Positions 32,884 through 41,874 of a DNA stretch of 64,000 nucleotides are shown here, one piece after another. The first letter of the stretch is position 1, and every line of letters begins with the position of its first letter. A program made the translations under genes and the position numbers. Origin of the DNA: Singulisphaera sp. GP187. GTDB taxonomy: Bacteria; Planctomycetota; Planctomycetia; Isosphaerales; Isosphaeraceae. The notes beneath the pieces were generated by a model. That model saw nothing but the letters and a program-made list of their open reading frames with translations. It searched no databases and was not told the DNA's origin. The stretch lies in assembly GCF_900129635.1 (NCBI RefSeq), contig NZ_FSRB01000001.1, forward strand, positions 4,875,501 to 4,939,500, in the 5' to 3' direction.

Positions 32884-33910
32884 CGTCTTGCTCCTCACGG
32901 TGTTGGGCAGGACTCCAGCCTTGCAAACGTCGAGCCCGATCCAACGGGGCCGACATTCAATGGAGAGGCCAAGCAAGAGACATCCCGCCAAAGCAAGATG
33001 AATCGGCCTCATTAAATCCATGAACGCAGAACGCTTCATACGCATAAAAAAATGCGTCGCATTCAAGTTCGCATCCATACTCTCAGCCACCCCGACTAGC
33101 TTTCGCCAAGCAGTCCGGGTGGTTTAGGGCGAAGGAGTCCTCGCTTGTTCTTCGGCTAGCAACCACAAGGCTTCTTGGTTTTACTCATATCGTGTTTTCG
33201 TTGCAAGCAAAATCGCCCCAGATATTTTGATTTCTAGGAGATCCATGTGATTGTTGCAAACTATTGTAGGCAGTTGTTTGGCTCAGACGGCGACAAGAAT
33301 GGAACCCAAAAGCGAGAGGTGAACTCGACGAAACCGCCATGACTCAGCAGGGTTGCCGGGATCGCGCCGATTTCATTGCTTGAACCAACATCCGAGAAAA
33401 TTCATTCAAATCACCGTCGACAAGCCCAAGAGAGTAAGCCATATCCCTGGCTCACCAGGGCCAGCTAGATCTATTGTCACACGCCACAATATTACCATCG
33501 CATTCAAATCCTTTACGTAGCCATGCTTGTTGATTTTCGGCATAGATCCAATGAAATTTAATGATTGATTCCCATTGCAGGACGGGCTTCTTCGACTGGA
33601 AAGAACCGTGTGATCCACTCGCGCACGGCTTCCGTTCGACGCAGCAGGCCGTTCAAATGGATCATTGGCGTGGCGTGGCGGTGGGAGAGCGAGACTTCTT
33701 AACCATGAATCTCGTCAGCCCAGTCAGCGCTGGGGTTCCCGAGACTGCCGCGGAAAATCAAATAGCATATTCCTACGCCTGGGCATATCCCGCACAAACT
33801 GGACAATATTACCACGATGCTAGTTTTCTCTTCTCAGGATAGAGTGTAAATAAATACGAGGAGTCACTGTATTTTTTTTTTGCAAATCGCATATTTCCTA
33901 CACAAAATCG
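32884..33910. other. AT-rich intergenic region
   Basis: About 1 kb with composition well below the surrounding GC level, a T9 run near 33870 and no open frame with family resemblance. Short frames around 33561-33842 are not supported. It may be a relic of deleted or inserted DNA. Confidence 0.4.
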
Positions 33911-34795
33911 TTAACGAATTCCTGCAAGTGATCCGTAAAGCTCGGGGCGCCGGAAGCGGTAGAGATATTCCGGCTCCGCCCTTGCCTGGCGGAGCAACTC
34001 CGCCGAGAGGTCGACGACCAGCATGCCCGGCTCTCCGGTGGGGGCGGTCCAATCCCCGAGAACCTGGCCACGAGGGTCGATGGCCATCCCACCGCCCGGG
34101 AAGAACTGGCTGACCGACGCACAGGTCACCGTGCCGACATAATTGCAGGCGATGCCGAAGACACCGTTCTCCACGCACCGGGACCTGAGCGCGGTCCCCG
34201 CCCAGTCGGCCCAGCCCCGTGGTGTCACGGGGGGCGGGTCGGAGGCGAACGGGAAGAGGACGAGCTCGACGTTCTTGACGGCGAGCAGGCGGGTCGATTC
34301 GGGCATCAGGACGTCGAAGCAGATATTCGCGCCGATCCGACCGAGCGGGGTTTCGACCACGTCGGGCACGCCGCCGCCACAATAGAACGGCATCTCATAC
34401 ATCGGAACGTGCATCTTCCGCCAATGCCCGAGCAGCCCAGTCCGATCGACCAGGACCTGGGTATTGTGGAGCACGTTTCCCGCGTCTTCCAGCAGGCCGG
34501 CGGAGATCAGCACGTCGTGCTTGGCGGCGATCTCCGAGAGTTGGCGCACGGCCTGGCCGTCGAGGCGTTCCGCGGCCCTCCGGCCAAACTGGAGCGCCTC
34601 GCGAAGCCATGCGTCGTGGTTTTGCGTGGGGTGATTCGGGAGGAAGCCCGAGAGGGACAGCTCCTGGAAAAGGACCAACTGGGCGCCCGACGTGGCCGCC
34701 TTCCCGGTCCAGGCGGAGATCTTGTCGAGATTCTCCGCGACCCGGCCGGGCTGAGTGTCGACGGCGACCGCGGCAATCCGTACGTTATCGAGCAT
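33911..34795 (-). CDS. Carbon-nitrogen hydrolase (nitrilase superfamily)
   Basis: A 294-residue cytosolic amidase of the nitrilase superfamily with the full catalytic set: Glu in LVLFQELSLSGFLPN, Lys in LGHWRKMHVPMYEMPFYCGG and Cys in RIGANICFDVLMPEST. Length is normal for the family. Likely reactions are hydrolysis of a small amide or carbamoyl compound; the branch cannot be told from sequence alone. It stands alone on the minus strand, between an AT-rich gap and a dispersed hairpin repeat. Confidence 0.88.
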   Translation of the reverse strand: MLDNVRIAAVAVDTQPGRVAENLDKISAWTGKAATSGAQLVLFQELSLSGFLPNHPTQNHDAWLREALQFGRRAAERLDGQAVRQLSEIAAKHDVLISAGLLEDAGNVLHNTQVLVDRTGLLGHWRKMHVPMYEMPFYCGGGVPDVVETPLGRIGANICFDVLMPESTRLLAVKNVELVLFPFASDPPPVTPRGWADWAGTALRSRCVENGVFGIACNYVGTVTCASVSQFFPGGGMAIDPRGQVLGDWTAPTGEPGMLVVDLSAELLRQARAEPEYLYRFRRPELYGSLAGIR

Positions 34796-35169
34796 ATCAG
34801 CGTCTCATCATGGTAAATGTTCGGCGATCCGGTTCTCTTCGACCGTCATCCCAGGCCGATTTTCTCGAATGAATGCCCTTGGGTTCGGAGACGTGGATGC
34901 ACATGACAGCCGACACACTGGGCATGGGAATCGAAGCTCCAGGATCAGGGGCGGCCTCATCATGAATGATGATATCGAAGCACAAAAAAAACGAGTCGGT
35001 CGCAAAAAAACAGGGCCGTCTGTCTGCCACGGAGGCCGAAATTCGCGGGAGAATCTCGTTCCCACGCCGAGCGTGGGAACGAGATCCCGGTATCCTTGCG
35101 ACAGTCTCAAAAAATCCTTACATTTTTGAAGCTGACTGCAAATCAAAGAAACAAAATTCTTCTTGATTT
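34796..35169. other. Intergenic region with A-rich tracts
   Basis: No gene. It holds the dispersed hairpin repeat at 35058-35114 and A-runs (CACAAAAAAAACGAG near 34981). The transcript of the DUF4157 gene (minus strand) would end toward this region. Confidence 0.45.
35058..35114. repeat. Dispersed TTCCCACGC hairpin repeat, copy 2
   Basis: CGTTCCCACGCCGAGCGTGG stem, then AACGAGATCCCGGTATCCTT and ACAGTCTCAAAAAA. About 90% like the copy at 14720-14777, in the same orientation, with compensatory C/T change at the stem edge (ATTCCC/GGGAAT versus GTTCCC/GGGAAC). That supports selection or mobility for the hairpin shape. Confidence 0.8.
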
Positions 35170-35766
35170 TTACATCCCAGCGAGATTGCCGATGCTGTCC
35201 GCCTCCGACTCCAGATTGACATTGACCATCCCGCGTGGGACGTCCGGGATCCTGTTCCCGGAGTGTTGTTGGACAACGTGGGCCAACTCGTGACCGAGGA
35301 GTTCCTGACCCGCAGCGGACGTCGGGTCGTAGTGCCCGGGGGCGAAGTGGATGTTTTCCCCCTGGGTGTAGGCGACGGCTCCGACATGGGTCGCGTGGTG
35401 CCCTTGGTGGATGCGGACACCGGAGAAATTCGCCCCGAAGATCGCCTCCATCTGGTGACGAAACGATTGTGGCAACGGTTGACCGCCGCGCGTTGCTGAA
35501 CCTTCGTTCGCGTCCCGTCGCTCGTTCACTCGCTCCGGATCGAGTCTCAAGGCCATCGCCCCACACTCCCTTCCGCGTAGGCTCATCTCTTGGTTATCAG
35601 TCATACAATGATCCGACGACGAGGAAGTTCCGGTGGCCAAATCGTCGCCATTCCGAACCGCCCCGTCTCCAGCACTCATCCGCGTCGGCGCGGACGGCAT
35701 CGCCTCCGAACCGGCGAGGCGATTGCCGCGGGTCGGAGAGAACGCCCAGAAGACCATAGCGCGCAT
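35170..35766 (-). CDS. DUF4157 (eCIS-core) metallopeptidase-like protein
   Basis: A protein of up to 198 residues. The C-terminal 100 residues form a DUF4157 domain: PLPQSFRHQMEAIFGANFSG, VRIHQGHHATHVGAVAYTQG, IHFAPGHYDPTSAAG and the zinc motif LLGHELAHVVQQHSG (HExxH). The domain is often found in proteins linked to extracellular contractile injection systems and in predicted secreted toxins. Here it stands almost alone, ending 20 residues after the motif with no C-terminal effector domain. The N-terminal half is low complexity and the start is uncertain. No injection-system genes are in the window. Confidence 0.75.
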   Translation of the reverse strand: MRAMVFWAFSPTRGNRLAGSEAMPSAPTRMSAGDGAVRNGDDLATGTSSSSDHCMTDNQEMSLRGRECGAMALRLDPERVNERRDANEGSATRGGQPLPQSFRHQMEAIFGANFSGVRIHQGHHATHVGAVAYTQGENIHFAPGHYDPTSAAGQELLGHELAHVVQQHSGNRIPDVPRGMVNVNLESEADSIGNLAGM

Positions 35767-35884
35767 TCAGACGCAACCCGACGGTTCCAACTGCTGGGTC
35801 TGTGGCCGTGTCTCATGGTTTTCCGTCGACATCCACAATGGTAAGTGGGTCGGTAAGCCGCACGATCCGTCCGGTGCCCGCACC

Positions 35885-36400
35885 TCAGTCGTCGGGATCG
35901 GGATCGACAGTCCGCGACAGGTCATCCCCACGTCCGCCGGAGGAGATCACGAACGACACGACCTTCCCCGTCCCTTGCTTCGGCAGCACGCTCTGGACGA
36001 CAACCTGCTCGACCACCATCGGCCCGAGGAACGACGGGACCGCCGGCTCCCCCGCCGGGAACGACGGCCCGACACACAACGCCCACTGGTTTCCCCTCCC
36101 GAGGCGGCGATACGTCCAGCACTGTCCGTCCGGCCCGGGTGCGTGGACCTCGACGGGCTTGCCACGGTCGAGACGGATGAGTCCCGGGACCGCTCGCTCT
36201 TCGACTCCCATCGCACTCGGACCGGATGGGGTGCCCAACTGGAAAATCAGTTCGGCCCGGACGAAGGTCGCGTTGGCTGGGAACTCCCGCGAGTAGTTCG
36301 CTACCGGTTGGGGTGGTGAACCGGCCCAGGCCAGCGGCCCCTGCCAGAGGGCCGGGTCCGGCATTGTGCCGTCCGATCGACTTGAATCAGGCTTTGGCAC
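35885..36400 (-). CDS. Hypothetical protein
   Basis: A 171-residue frame without recognised family, no signal peptide and no membrane span. Recognisable beta-type stretches are FVRAELIFQLGTPSG and FLGPMVVEQVVVQSVLPKQG, and it ends Asp-rich (DPDPDD). It starts 19 bp after the membrane protein gene on the same strand and precedes the DUF4157 gene by 118 bp, so the three may be an operon. Competing open frames exist on the other strand, but tight spacing favours this one. Confidence 0.5.
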   Translation of the reverse strand: MPKPDSSRSDGTMPDPALWQGPLAWAGSPPQPVANYSREFPANATFVRAELIFQLGTPSGPSAMGVEERAVPGLIRLDRGKPVEVHAPGPDGQCWTYRRLGRGNQWALCVGPSFPAGEPAVPSFLGPMVVEQVVVQSVLPKQGTGKVVSFVISSGGRGDDLSRTVDPDPDD

Positions 36401-36419
36401 CTCTTTGTCCTCTCCGAAG

Positions 36420-36950
36420 TCAAACGCGGTGAGGGCCGAGCTCGGGAGCGACAGGATCGCCGCCGGCCTGAATTACGTCGGCCTCGATCATGCCAGGCTG
36501 GCACGCCGGAGTCGGCAGTCGTTCCAGTAAGAGCAGCGTGGCGATCTGGCTGACGAAAATCATCCGGTGCACCCCCTCGGGCTGATACGCCAGGACGACT
36601 TCGTCAAGCACCTGGAACGCGGACCAGAGAGCCAGGTTGACACTGCAAGCGACCACCGTCGCTTTCTCCTGCACGAGCGGCCGACCACGATACGACGCGA
36701 CGGCCCACCAGAACAGCAGCGCCCCCAGAGCCTCCCACGCGATGGCGCCTACGTAGAGGGGCGCTTGCAGACCGCGCGGAATGCCGAGGGGGTCCATCAC
36801 CTGGTTGATCCAATGCCAGTTCCCGGAGACGAACTTGAACGACTCCGGGAGAGCGCCCAGGGCCCATAGCCCGTCGAGCACATTCGTCGTCGCGACGGCA
36901 CTCAGCCATGCCGCCCAGAAGAGCAAGAGGGTTCGTTTGAGGACGGGCAA
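36420..36950 (-). CDS. Hypothetical integral membrane protein
   Basis: A 176-residue protein with about four hydrophobic segments: LLLFWAAWLSAVATTNVLDG, APLYVGAIAWEALGALLFWW, VVACSVNLALWSAFQVLDEV and MIFVSQIATLLLLE. The layout and the N-x-x-D...NQVMD pattern are reminiscent of small predicted membrane proteins such as DUF2165, but assignment is tentative. It is first in a possible three-gene minus-strand unit ending with the DUF4157 protein. Confidence 0.55.
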   Translation of the reverse strand: MPVLKRTLLLFWAAWLSAVATTNVLDGLWALGALPESFKFVSGNWHWINQVMDPLGIPRGLQAPLYVGAIAWEALGALLFWWAVASYRGRPLVQEKATVVACSVNLALWSAFQVLDEVVLAYQPEGVHRMIFVSQIATLLLLERLPTPACQPGMIEADVIQAGGDPVAPELGPHRV

Positions 36951-37127
36951 GGTGAGCCACTCCAGGATAAAGGACCCGTGGGTCGGGCAAGATCAACACA
37001 AACGCGTGGGCTGTCCCGATACATAGGGAAGCTGGCAAGTGAGCGATGTCTGGGTGCCACGCGGTTCCGTACTCGGAACCCGTGAGGGAACGCCTTGGCC
37101 CGTGGCGCACGGGTTCCGAGTATGTCA

Positions 37128-37256
37128 CGCGACAGTAAGTTAGGCCGCGCAATCGCGACAGTAAGTTAGGCCGCGCAATCGCGACACGAAGTTTGTCCGC
37201 GCAATCGCGACAGTAAGTTAGGCCGCGCAATCGCGACACGAAGTTTGTCCGCGAAT
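37128..37256. repeat. Five 26-bp tandem iterons (left end)
   Basis: Units at 37128, 37154, 37180, 37206 and 37232. Type A is CGCGACAGTAAGTTAGGCCG plus CGCAAT, type B is CGCGACACGAAGTTTGTCCG plus CGCAAT, in order A A B A B (the last one base shorter). There are no spacers between units, so this is not a CRISPR. They are candidate transposase binding sites. Confidence 0.9.
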
Positions 37257-37314
37257 CGGTATGGCTTTACAGTAGAGACTCGTTCTTTCGCCCGTCGTCC
37301 GTGGAGAACGGCTC

Positions 37315-38521
37315 ATGCCACGCCACGTCCCCCTTCCCATTCGTCAAACCATCTGGAATCGCTTCCAGGATGGACAGGATGTTCGGACCATCGCCAAGGA
37401 TTTGGACCTCTCCTTACGCACCGTTCGGCGGTTGTTTCAACGTTTCCGTTCCGAGAACGCCGATCCGCTGGCCACGTCCTACGACCGTTGTGGAGTCGCG
37501 ACACCTAAGCCCATCGAGACCCTTGTACAAGCCGTGCTGGAGCTTCGCCGCGAGCACCCAACCTGGGGGGCGGGGTTGATCCGCGTGATGTTACGTCGCA
37601 ACGGTCTCGACGGACCGCTCCCCGCCACTCGGACTCTTCAACGGTGGCTCCTCCGAGCCGACCTCGCGCCCGCCCCGCCGGGACGGCGGCCCTCGAGCGA
37701 TACTCTACGGGCTGCCAGGCCTCATGAGGTCTGGCAGATGGACGCCGCCGAACTCGTTCCGCTCCAGACCGGGCAGCGAGTTTGCTGGTTAAGAATCGTT
37801 GACGAGTGCAGTGGCGCAGTCCTTTGGACCGAGGTTTTCCCCCCCGGCCCGCTGGAACCAGGTCTCGCCCGCGTCGACCCAGGATCAACTCCGCCTGGCC
37901 TTCGCCCGCTGGGGCCGACCCGATCGGATCCGGGTCGACAATGGGACGCCGTGGGGTTCGGCGCGGGGCGACCTGCCGACGGACCTCGGACTGTGGCTGG
38001 CCGGGATAGAGGTCGGTATCGACTACAACCCTCCGGCAACCCCCCAGGACAATGGGGTGGTTGAGCGGTCCCAAGGGACGGCCAAGCGGTGGGCGGAACC
38101 GCAGGCCTGCGCGACCCCGGAAGAGTTGCGGGAACGCCTGAAGATTATGGACGACATTCAGCGTGGCGAGTATCCCAGCGTGAAGGGCCGGAGCCGATTG
38201 GAAGCGTACCCCGAGTTGGCGAGCTCCGGTCGCGAATTTACACCGGCGTGGGAGCGGGACAACTGGAGTCTGGAATCGGTCAATAGGCACCTGGCCAACT
38301 CCACAGGTCGACGATGGGCAGGAGCAACTGGATACATTTCCGTATACAATAGAAATCTTTACATCGGAATTCTCAACAAAAATAAGCATGTTTATGTGAA
38401 TTTTGACCCCTTGGCTTGTGAGTGGGTAATCGCGGACACCGAGGGGCGACAGTTGAGCCGGCAAGTGGCGTCCGAGATTAGTCGCGAGCGGATCATGGGA
38501 TTAGCGGTGACGAACAAGTAG
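37315..38521 (+). pseudogene. IS481-like transposase, frameshifted
   Basis: Frame 1 from ATG 37315 carries a helix-turn-helix (QDVRTIAKDLDLSLRTVRRL) and the start of the rve integrase core with the first Asp in PHEVWQMDAAELVP. The rest is in the +1 frame: second Asp in RPDRIRVDNGTPWG and Glu in PQDNGVVERSQGTAKRW, then a C-terminal extension to 38521. The switch occurs at a run of seven C (37839-37845); six would restore one frame. It may be a decayed gene, a sequencing error or a slippage site. Confidence 0.8.
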
Positions 38522-38540
38522 GTGTCAAACGAACAGGTTG

Positions 38541-38586
38541 CGGACAAACTTCGTGTCGCGATTGCGCGGCCTAACTTACTGTCGCG
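38541..38586. repeat. Two inverted iterons (right end)
   Basis: CGGACAAACTTCGTGTCGCG followed by ATTGCGCGGCCTAACTTACT and GTCGCG is the reverse complement of iterons A and B of the left array. It marks the right end of the element. Confidence 0.88.
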
Positions 38587-38813
38587 TGACAAGTACGGAA
38601 CCGCGTGGCACCCAGAAAAAGGATGGATCATCGTCAATGGAGCGCGACGGTATTCTTCGCCGAACCCGATGGACGATTCCTCCTTGGACAGGCTCCTGAG
38701 AAAGCACTCCCGTGGCCGGAGTGGGCTGCCACGGCACAGCCAAGGCATCGCTCATTCCTCCAACGTCTCACAAGAGTTTGAATCCAATGCCGATCCTCGA
38801 TGCGATCGCTCTT

Positions 38814-39803
38814 TCAGTCACCCGCCATGGCAGCAACGGTCAGGAAATACTGCTCGGCCAACAGCCTGATACTGTTGGACCTCAACACCCCTTCGGCGAG
38901 ATGGGCTGGAATTGCGGTGATGCCCAGCCGAATTCCCATCAGCGCACCGACGATCGCCCCAAGAGTATCGACGTCGCCTCCCAACTGGATCGCGGCGGCG
39001 ACGGCATCCGGCCAGGACGAGCGATGCTGGAGCACCACCCAGAGGGCGGCCAGGACCGTGGGCACCACAAAGGGAGTAATGACCGGCCTCGAAAACTCCG
39101 GCTTTGCGGAACCGGCCCAGGCGATCGCGTAGAAGGCCGTCTCCCTGTCTTCCTGGAGTCGTAACGGCAGGTCCTCGATCAAGCTTGCGAACGTCGCCTC
39201 ATAGGGCCGGATGGCACCGGCAATCGCGCCACAGAACGAGCCTTGATCCACGGGGTCGGGAGTGGCGAGCAACTGGGCCGCCTTGGCGATGGCAATGCCG
39301 CCCGCCACGCTCCGCGGGTCTTGATGCGTGATCCGCGAGACGTTGGCGACCGCCTCCGGCAGCCGTTCGGGGTCGCGGAGGAACGCGAGGCCGAGGGCCG
39401 CCGTCCGCATCGCCGTCCCATTCCCGGCCTGGCCCACGGGGGCACCGCATGAAGTCCAGTCGCGAGTCTTCAGGAATGCGTGCGCCGCGAACGTGCAGGC
39501 GCCGCCGGGTCCGACGACCGACGACGACTTCCAGAGGGCGGCGATGCGACGAGCGATATCCGCCGGCTCCACGCCCCCCTGCCCGACGATGGACTCGACC
39601 GTGGCCAGGGTAAGCTGCGTGTCGTCGGTGTACTGCCCTCGCGGGTAGCCGTCAACCTCCGCGAAGCCCCTCAGCAGAGCCGTTCGACCGGGCAACTGAT
39701 GCTCCCAATACCCTTCGAAGGGAGCCCCGAGGGCATCCCCCACGGCGCAACCTACGAGGCAACCGAGGAAGCGACTTTGCAGGTCCGGCTGCGATTCGGT
39801 CAT
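38814..39803 (-). CDS. ADP-ribosylglycohydrolase family protein
   Basis: A 329-residue protein of the DraG/ARH family, which removes ADP-ribose from proteins or small molecules using two Mg ions. Metal-binding motifs: GRTALLRGFAEVDGYP...GQYTDDTQLTLATVESI (TDDT) and the C-terminal QLGGDVDTLGAIVGALMGI (GGDxDT). N-terminal FLGCLVGCAVGDALGAPFEG is the family signature. ATG 39803 (MTESQPDLQS) is preferred over 39827. No NAD-dependent ADP-ribosyltransferase partner is seen nearby. Confidence 0.9.
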   Translation of the reverse strand: MTESQPDLQSRFLGCLVGCAVGDALGAPFEGYWEHQLPGRTALLRGFAEVDGYPRGQYTDDTQLTLATVESIVGQGGVEPADIARRIAALWKSSSVVGPGGACTFAAHAFLKTRDWTSCGAPVGQAGNGTAMRTAALGLAFLRDPERLPEAVANVSRITHQDPRSVAGGIAIAKAAQLLATPDPVDQGSFCGAIAGAIRPYEATFASLIEDLPLRLQEDRETAFYAIAWAGSAKPEFSRPVITPFVVPTVLAALWVVLQHRSSWPDAVAAAIQLGGDVDTLGAIVGALMGIRLGITAIPAHLAEGVLRSNSIRLLAEQYFLTVAAMAGD

Positions 39804-39889
39804 GAGAGGGCCTCGATCAGACACCAATCACGCGGCCAAGAGACGGCACAACCTCAAATAATTCACATGTTATTGCAATCATAGCACCA

Positions 39890-40768
39890 TCAATTTGAGT
39901 ACGCCCCCTGCAAAACCGCCCAGATCGCGTTCGCCATGTGTTGGTGCCCCACCTGGCTGAGATGGATCGAGTCGACGGTCAAGCCTTGCTGCTGGAGCAC
40001 CCCGAGCAGAACGCGTTTGGGAACCAAGAGGACATTGTATCGCCGCGCCAGGAGACGCTGAATCCGCCCGTATGCGTTGTAGGTCGGTGGCAACGGCAAC
40101 TCGAGCATGACGAGGACGCGGCCGGGCTGGCGGACGGTGGCGAGCAAGATCGCGAGCCCCGCCTCAAACTTGGCCGGGGTCGTGTCTCCCAGGATGTCGT
40201 TACCACCGATCTCCAGCAAAACGAGCCGCTCGTCCGCCGAGACGGCATTCGCTTGCCGCAACGCGGAAGCGACGTTGGCCCCAGCTTGCGAGTGGTCGTG
40301 GACCACAACGTCGTGGCGGTCCGCCAAGAGGCCGGGCCAAGTCTTCACCGTCGCCTGATTCGTCCCGGCCGTGACGGAATCGCCAATGATCCCGAGAATC
40401 GGCCGACCGAGTGGAGGAACCGTCGGCGCCCGGTGATAGGGGCATTCGACCAGCAGGGCCGCCCCCCAGAGAGTGACGACGGCGCCCCGCAAACCAAGGA
40501 CGAGTCGGGCTGAGAGCCGCCCGCGAGCCGCTTCGCCCCCCAGCCAGAGCAACGAGACGGCGACCAGGAGGAGAGTCAACCAAGGCAGCAACGGCGTCGC
40601 GGACAAGAAGACCAACGTACCGCCGAGAAAAACGAGGGCGTTCCGAACGATCCGAAGCGGCCGCCGCGTCGTCAGGGCCGACAGAACGACCGCGACGATC
40701 AGGCTGGCAGCCCCCGCGAAGAACGATTGGCCGCTGGCAACATGGAACACGAGCCATCGCGTGAACAT
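39890..40768 (-). CDS. Membrane-anchored SGNH/GDSL hydrolase
   Basis: A 292-residue protein. The first 110 residues hold about four membrane spans (FAGAASLIVAVVLSALTT, NALVFLGGTLVFLSATPLLP, LTLLLVAVSLLWLGG). The SGNH esterase domain follows: block I ILGIIGDSVTAGTNQATVK (Ser nucleophile), block II Gly in SQAGANVASAL, block III VLLEIGGNDILGD and block V VDSIHLSQVGHQHMA (Asp, His). It probably deacylates lipids or cell-envelope sugars on the outer face (inference). The start is uncertain: ATG 40768 lacks a clear ribosome site, and the frame opens at 40972. Confidence 0.82.
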   Translation of the reverse strand: MFTRWLVFHVASGQSFFAGAASLIVAVVLSALTTRRPLRIVRNALVFLGGTLVFLSATPLLPWLTLLLVAVSLLWLGGEAARGRLSARLVLGLRGAVVTLWGAALLVECPYHRAPTVPPLGRPILGIIGDSVTAGTNQATVKTWPGLLADRHDVVVHDHSQAGANVASALRQANAVSADERLVLLEIGGNDILGDTTPAKFEAGLAILLATVRQPGRVLVMLELPLPPTYNAYGRIQRLLARRYNVLLVPKRVLLGVLQQQGLTVDSIHLSQVGHQHMANAIWAVLQGAYSN

Positions 40769-41040
40769 GGAAATGTGCGGCTCCGCTTTTGGTTCGCGGC
40801 ACCCGCCCACCAACGGCGTGCCCTCTCCAAGATTGTCGCAGGACGATGGGGGGGCTCGCGAGGAAAAAGCAGCGCGGTTCGAACACCGGTCCCAGGCCGG
40901 AAAGAATTGCGCAATCGCGTGAATCTGATTGACTTGCGCCTGGCCTCCCTGGTACGAAGTACACGTCGTCACTCCTCATTTGCAAGCGAGAGGTGCGGCC
41001 ACGTGCGCGATTCGACCCCAACGGAATGATTAACCCCGAT

Positions 41041-41835
41041 ATGTTCGAGCCGATGCGCTACGCCGCGCTGTTCGGTGTTCTTGGTATCCTGCTTGGGTGC
41101 GCGGCCGTGCAACGGGTGGCCGGAGCCGGTGTAAGCGCGGTCTGGGGGATCGCCGTTGTTGAGGGGTACGTGGCACTCGGCTTGCTGACCATGGCCCTGG
41201 CTCATGGCTTGAACGATCGTGGGATCGCACTCGAGCAGGTCTTCGGGAGCGTCAGGGGGAGGCAGACACTCGGCCTGCTCCTGCTGCCCTACCGGGCCCT
41301 TGCCCGGATCACCCTGGCCGTGCTCCGCCGGTTCGATTCGATGGAGTTGATGCACCCGGTCGGGCCACGGCTCTTTGTGGGGCGGCACCCCTCACCCTCC
41401 GAGCAGGCGGAGCTGTCGGCGCTCGGGGTGACGTCGGTCCTGAACCTGTGTGCCGAGTTTCCGCGCCACGCGAAAGGCCTCGAAACCTTAAACCTGGAGA
41501 CGGCCTACGTGCCGGTCCTCGACGGCACGGCGCCGTCGGATCGGCAGTTCCGCCAGGCCGTCGAATGGATCGTGGCCCGTCATGGCGCGGGCCAATCGGT
41601 CCTGGTTCACTGCGCCCAGGGGCGTGGGCGCAGTGTGACCGTCGCTGCCGCGGCCCTCTGCCGGCTCGGGTTGGCGGCCGATCCTGATGACGCGCTGGCC
41701 CGGATTGCTGCCGTCCGGACCAAGGCCAGGCCGTCGCGCAAGCAGCGGCAGGCCCTCGCTCGATTCTGGAACTCGGATCGAGCGGGCGCAGCTCCGAGTT
41801 CGCGTTCCGTCCTCCCGAACTCAGCGAAGACATAA
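41041..41835 (+). CDS. Membrane dual-specificity/tyrosine phosphatase-like protein
   Basis: A protein of about 264 residues with two N-terminal membrane spans (YAALFGVLGILLGCAAV, VWGIAVVEGYVALGLLTMAL). A cytosolic cysteine phosphatase domain follows: LFVGRHPSPSEQAELSALGV, TSVLNLCAEFPRH and the CX5R signature VLVHCAQGRGRSVTVAAAAL. The P-loop Cys and Arg are present; the general acid Asp is probably in PVLDGTAPSD. Similar proteins resemble PTPMT1/phosphatidylglycerophosphatase-like enzymes, so a lipid substrate is possible. Upstream ATG 41026 is an alternative start. Convergent spacing to glpF is 39 bp, same strand. Confidence 0.82.
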   Translation: MFEPMRYAALFGVLGILLGCAAVQRVAGAGVSAVWGIAVVEGYVALGLLTMALAHGLNDRGIALEQVFGSVRGRQTLGLLLLPYRALARITLAVLRRFDSMELMHPVGPRLFVGRHPSPSEQAELSALGVTSVLNLCAEFPRHAKGLETLNLETAYVPVLDGTAPSDRQFRQAVEWIVARHGAGQSVLVHCAQGRGRSVTVAAAALCRLGLAADPDDALARIAAVRTKARPSRKQRQALARFWNSDRAGAAPSSRSVLPNSAKT

Positions 41836-41874
41836 CCACCTGACTCATTCTCTTGGAAGGGTATCAGCGCTCTC

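Larger units (their letters stand above)
37049..38616. mobile_element. IS481-like insertion element with iteron ends
   Basis: A transposase gene (37315-38521) lies between 26-bp iteron arrays. The whole is framed by 25-bp perfect inverted repeats, TCTGGGTGCCACGCGGTTCC plus GTACT, at 37049-37073 and 38592-38616. The left end has five iterons, the right end two in inverted orientation. Whether the outer repeat belongs to the element or to the host site is open. The transposase is frameshifted, so the copy may be inactive. Confidence 0.7.

Noticed and set aside
37128..37256. Tandem 26-bp units considered as a CRISPR array
   Set aside because: Units are contiguous with no unique spacers, two unit types alternate, and they recur inverted at the other end of a transposase gene.
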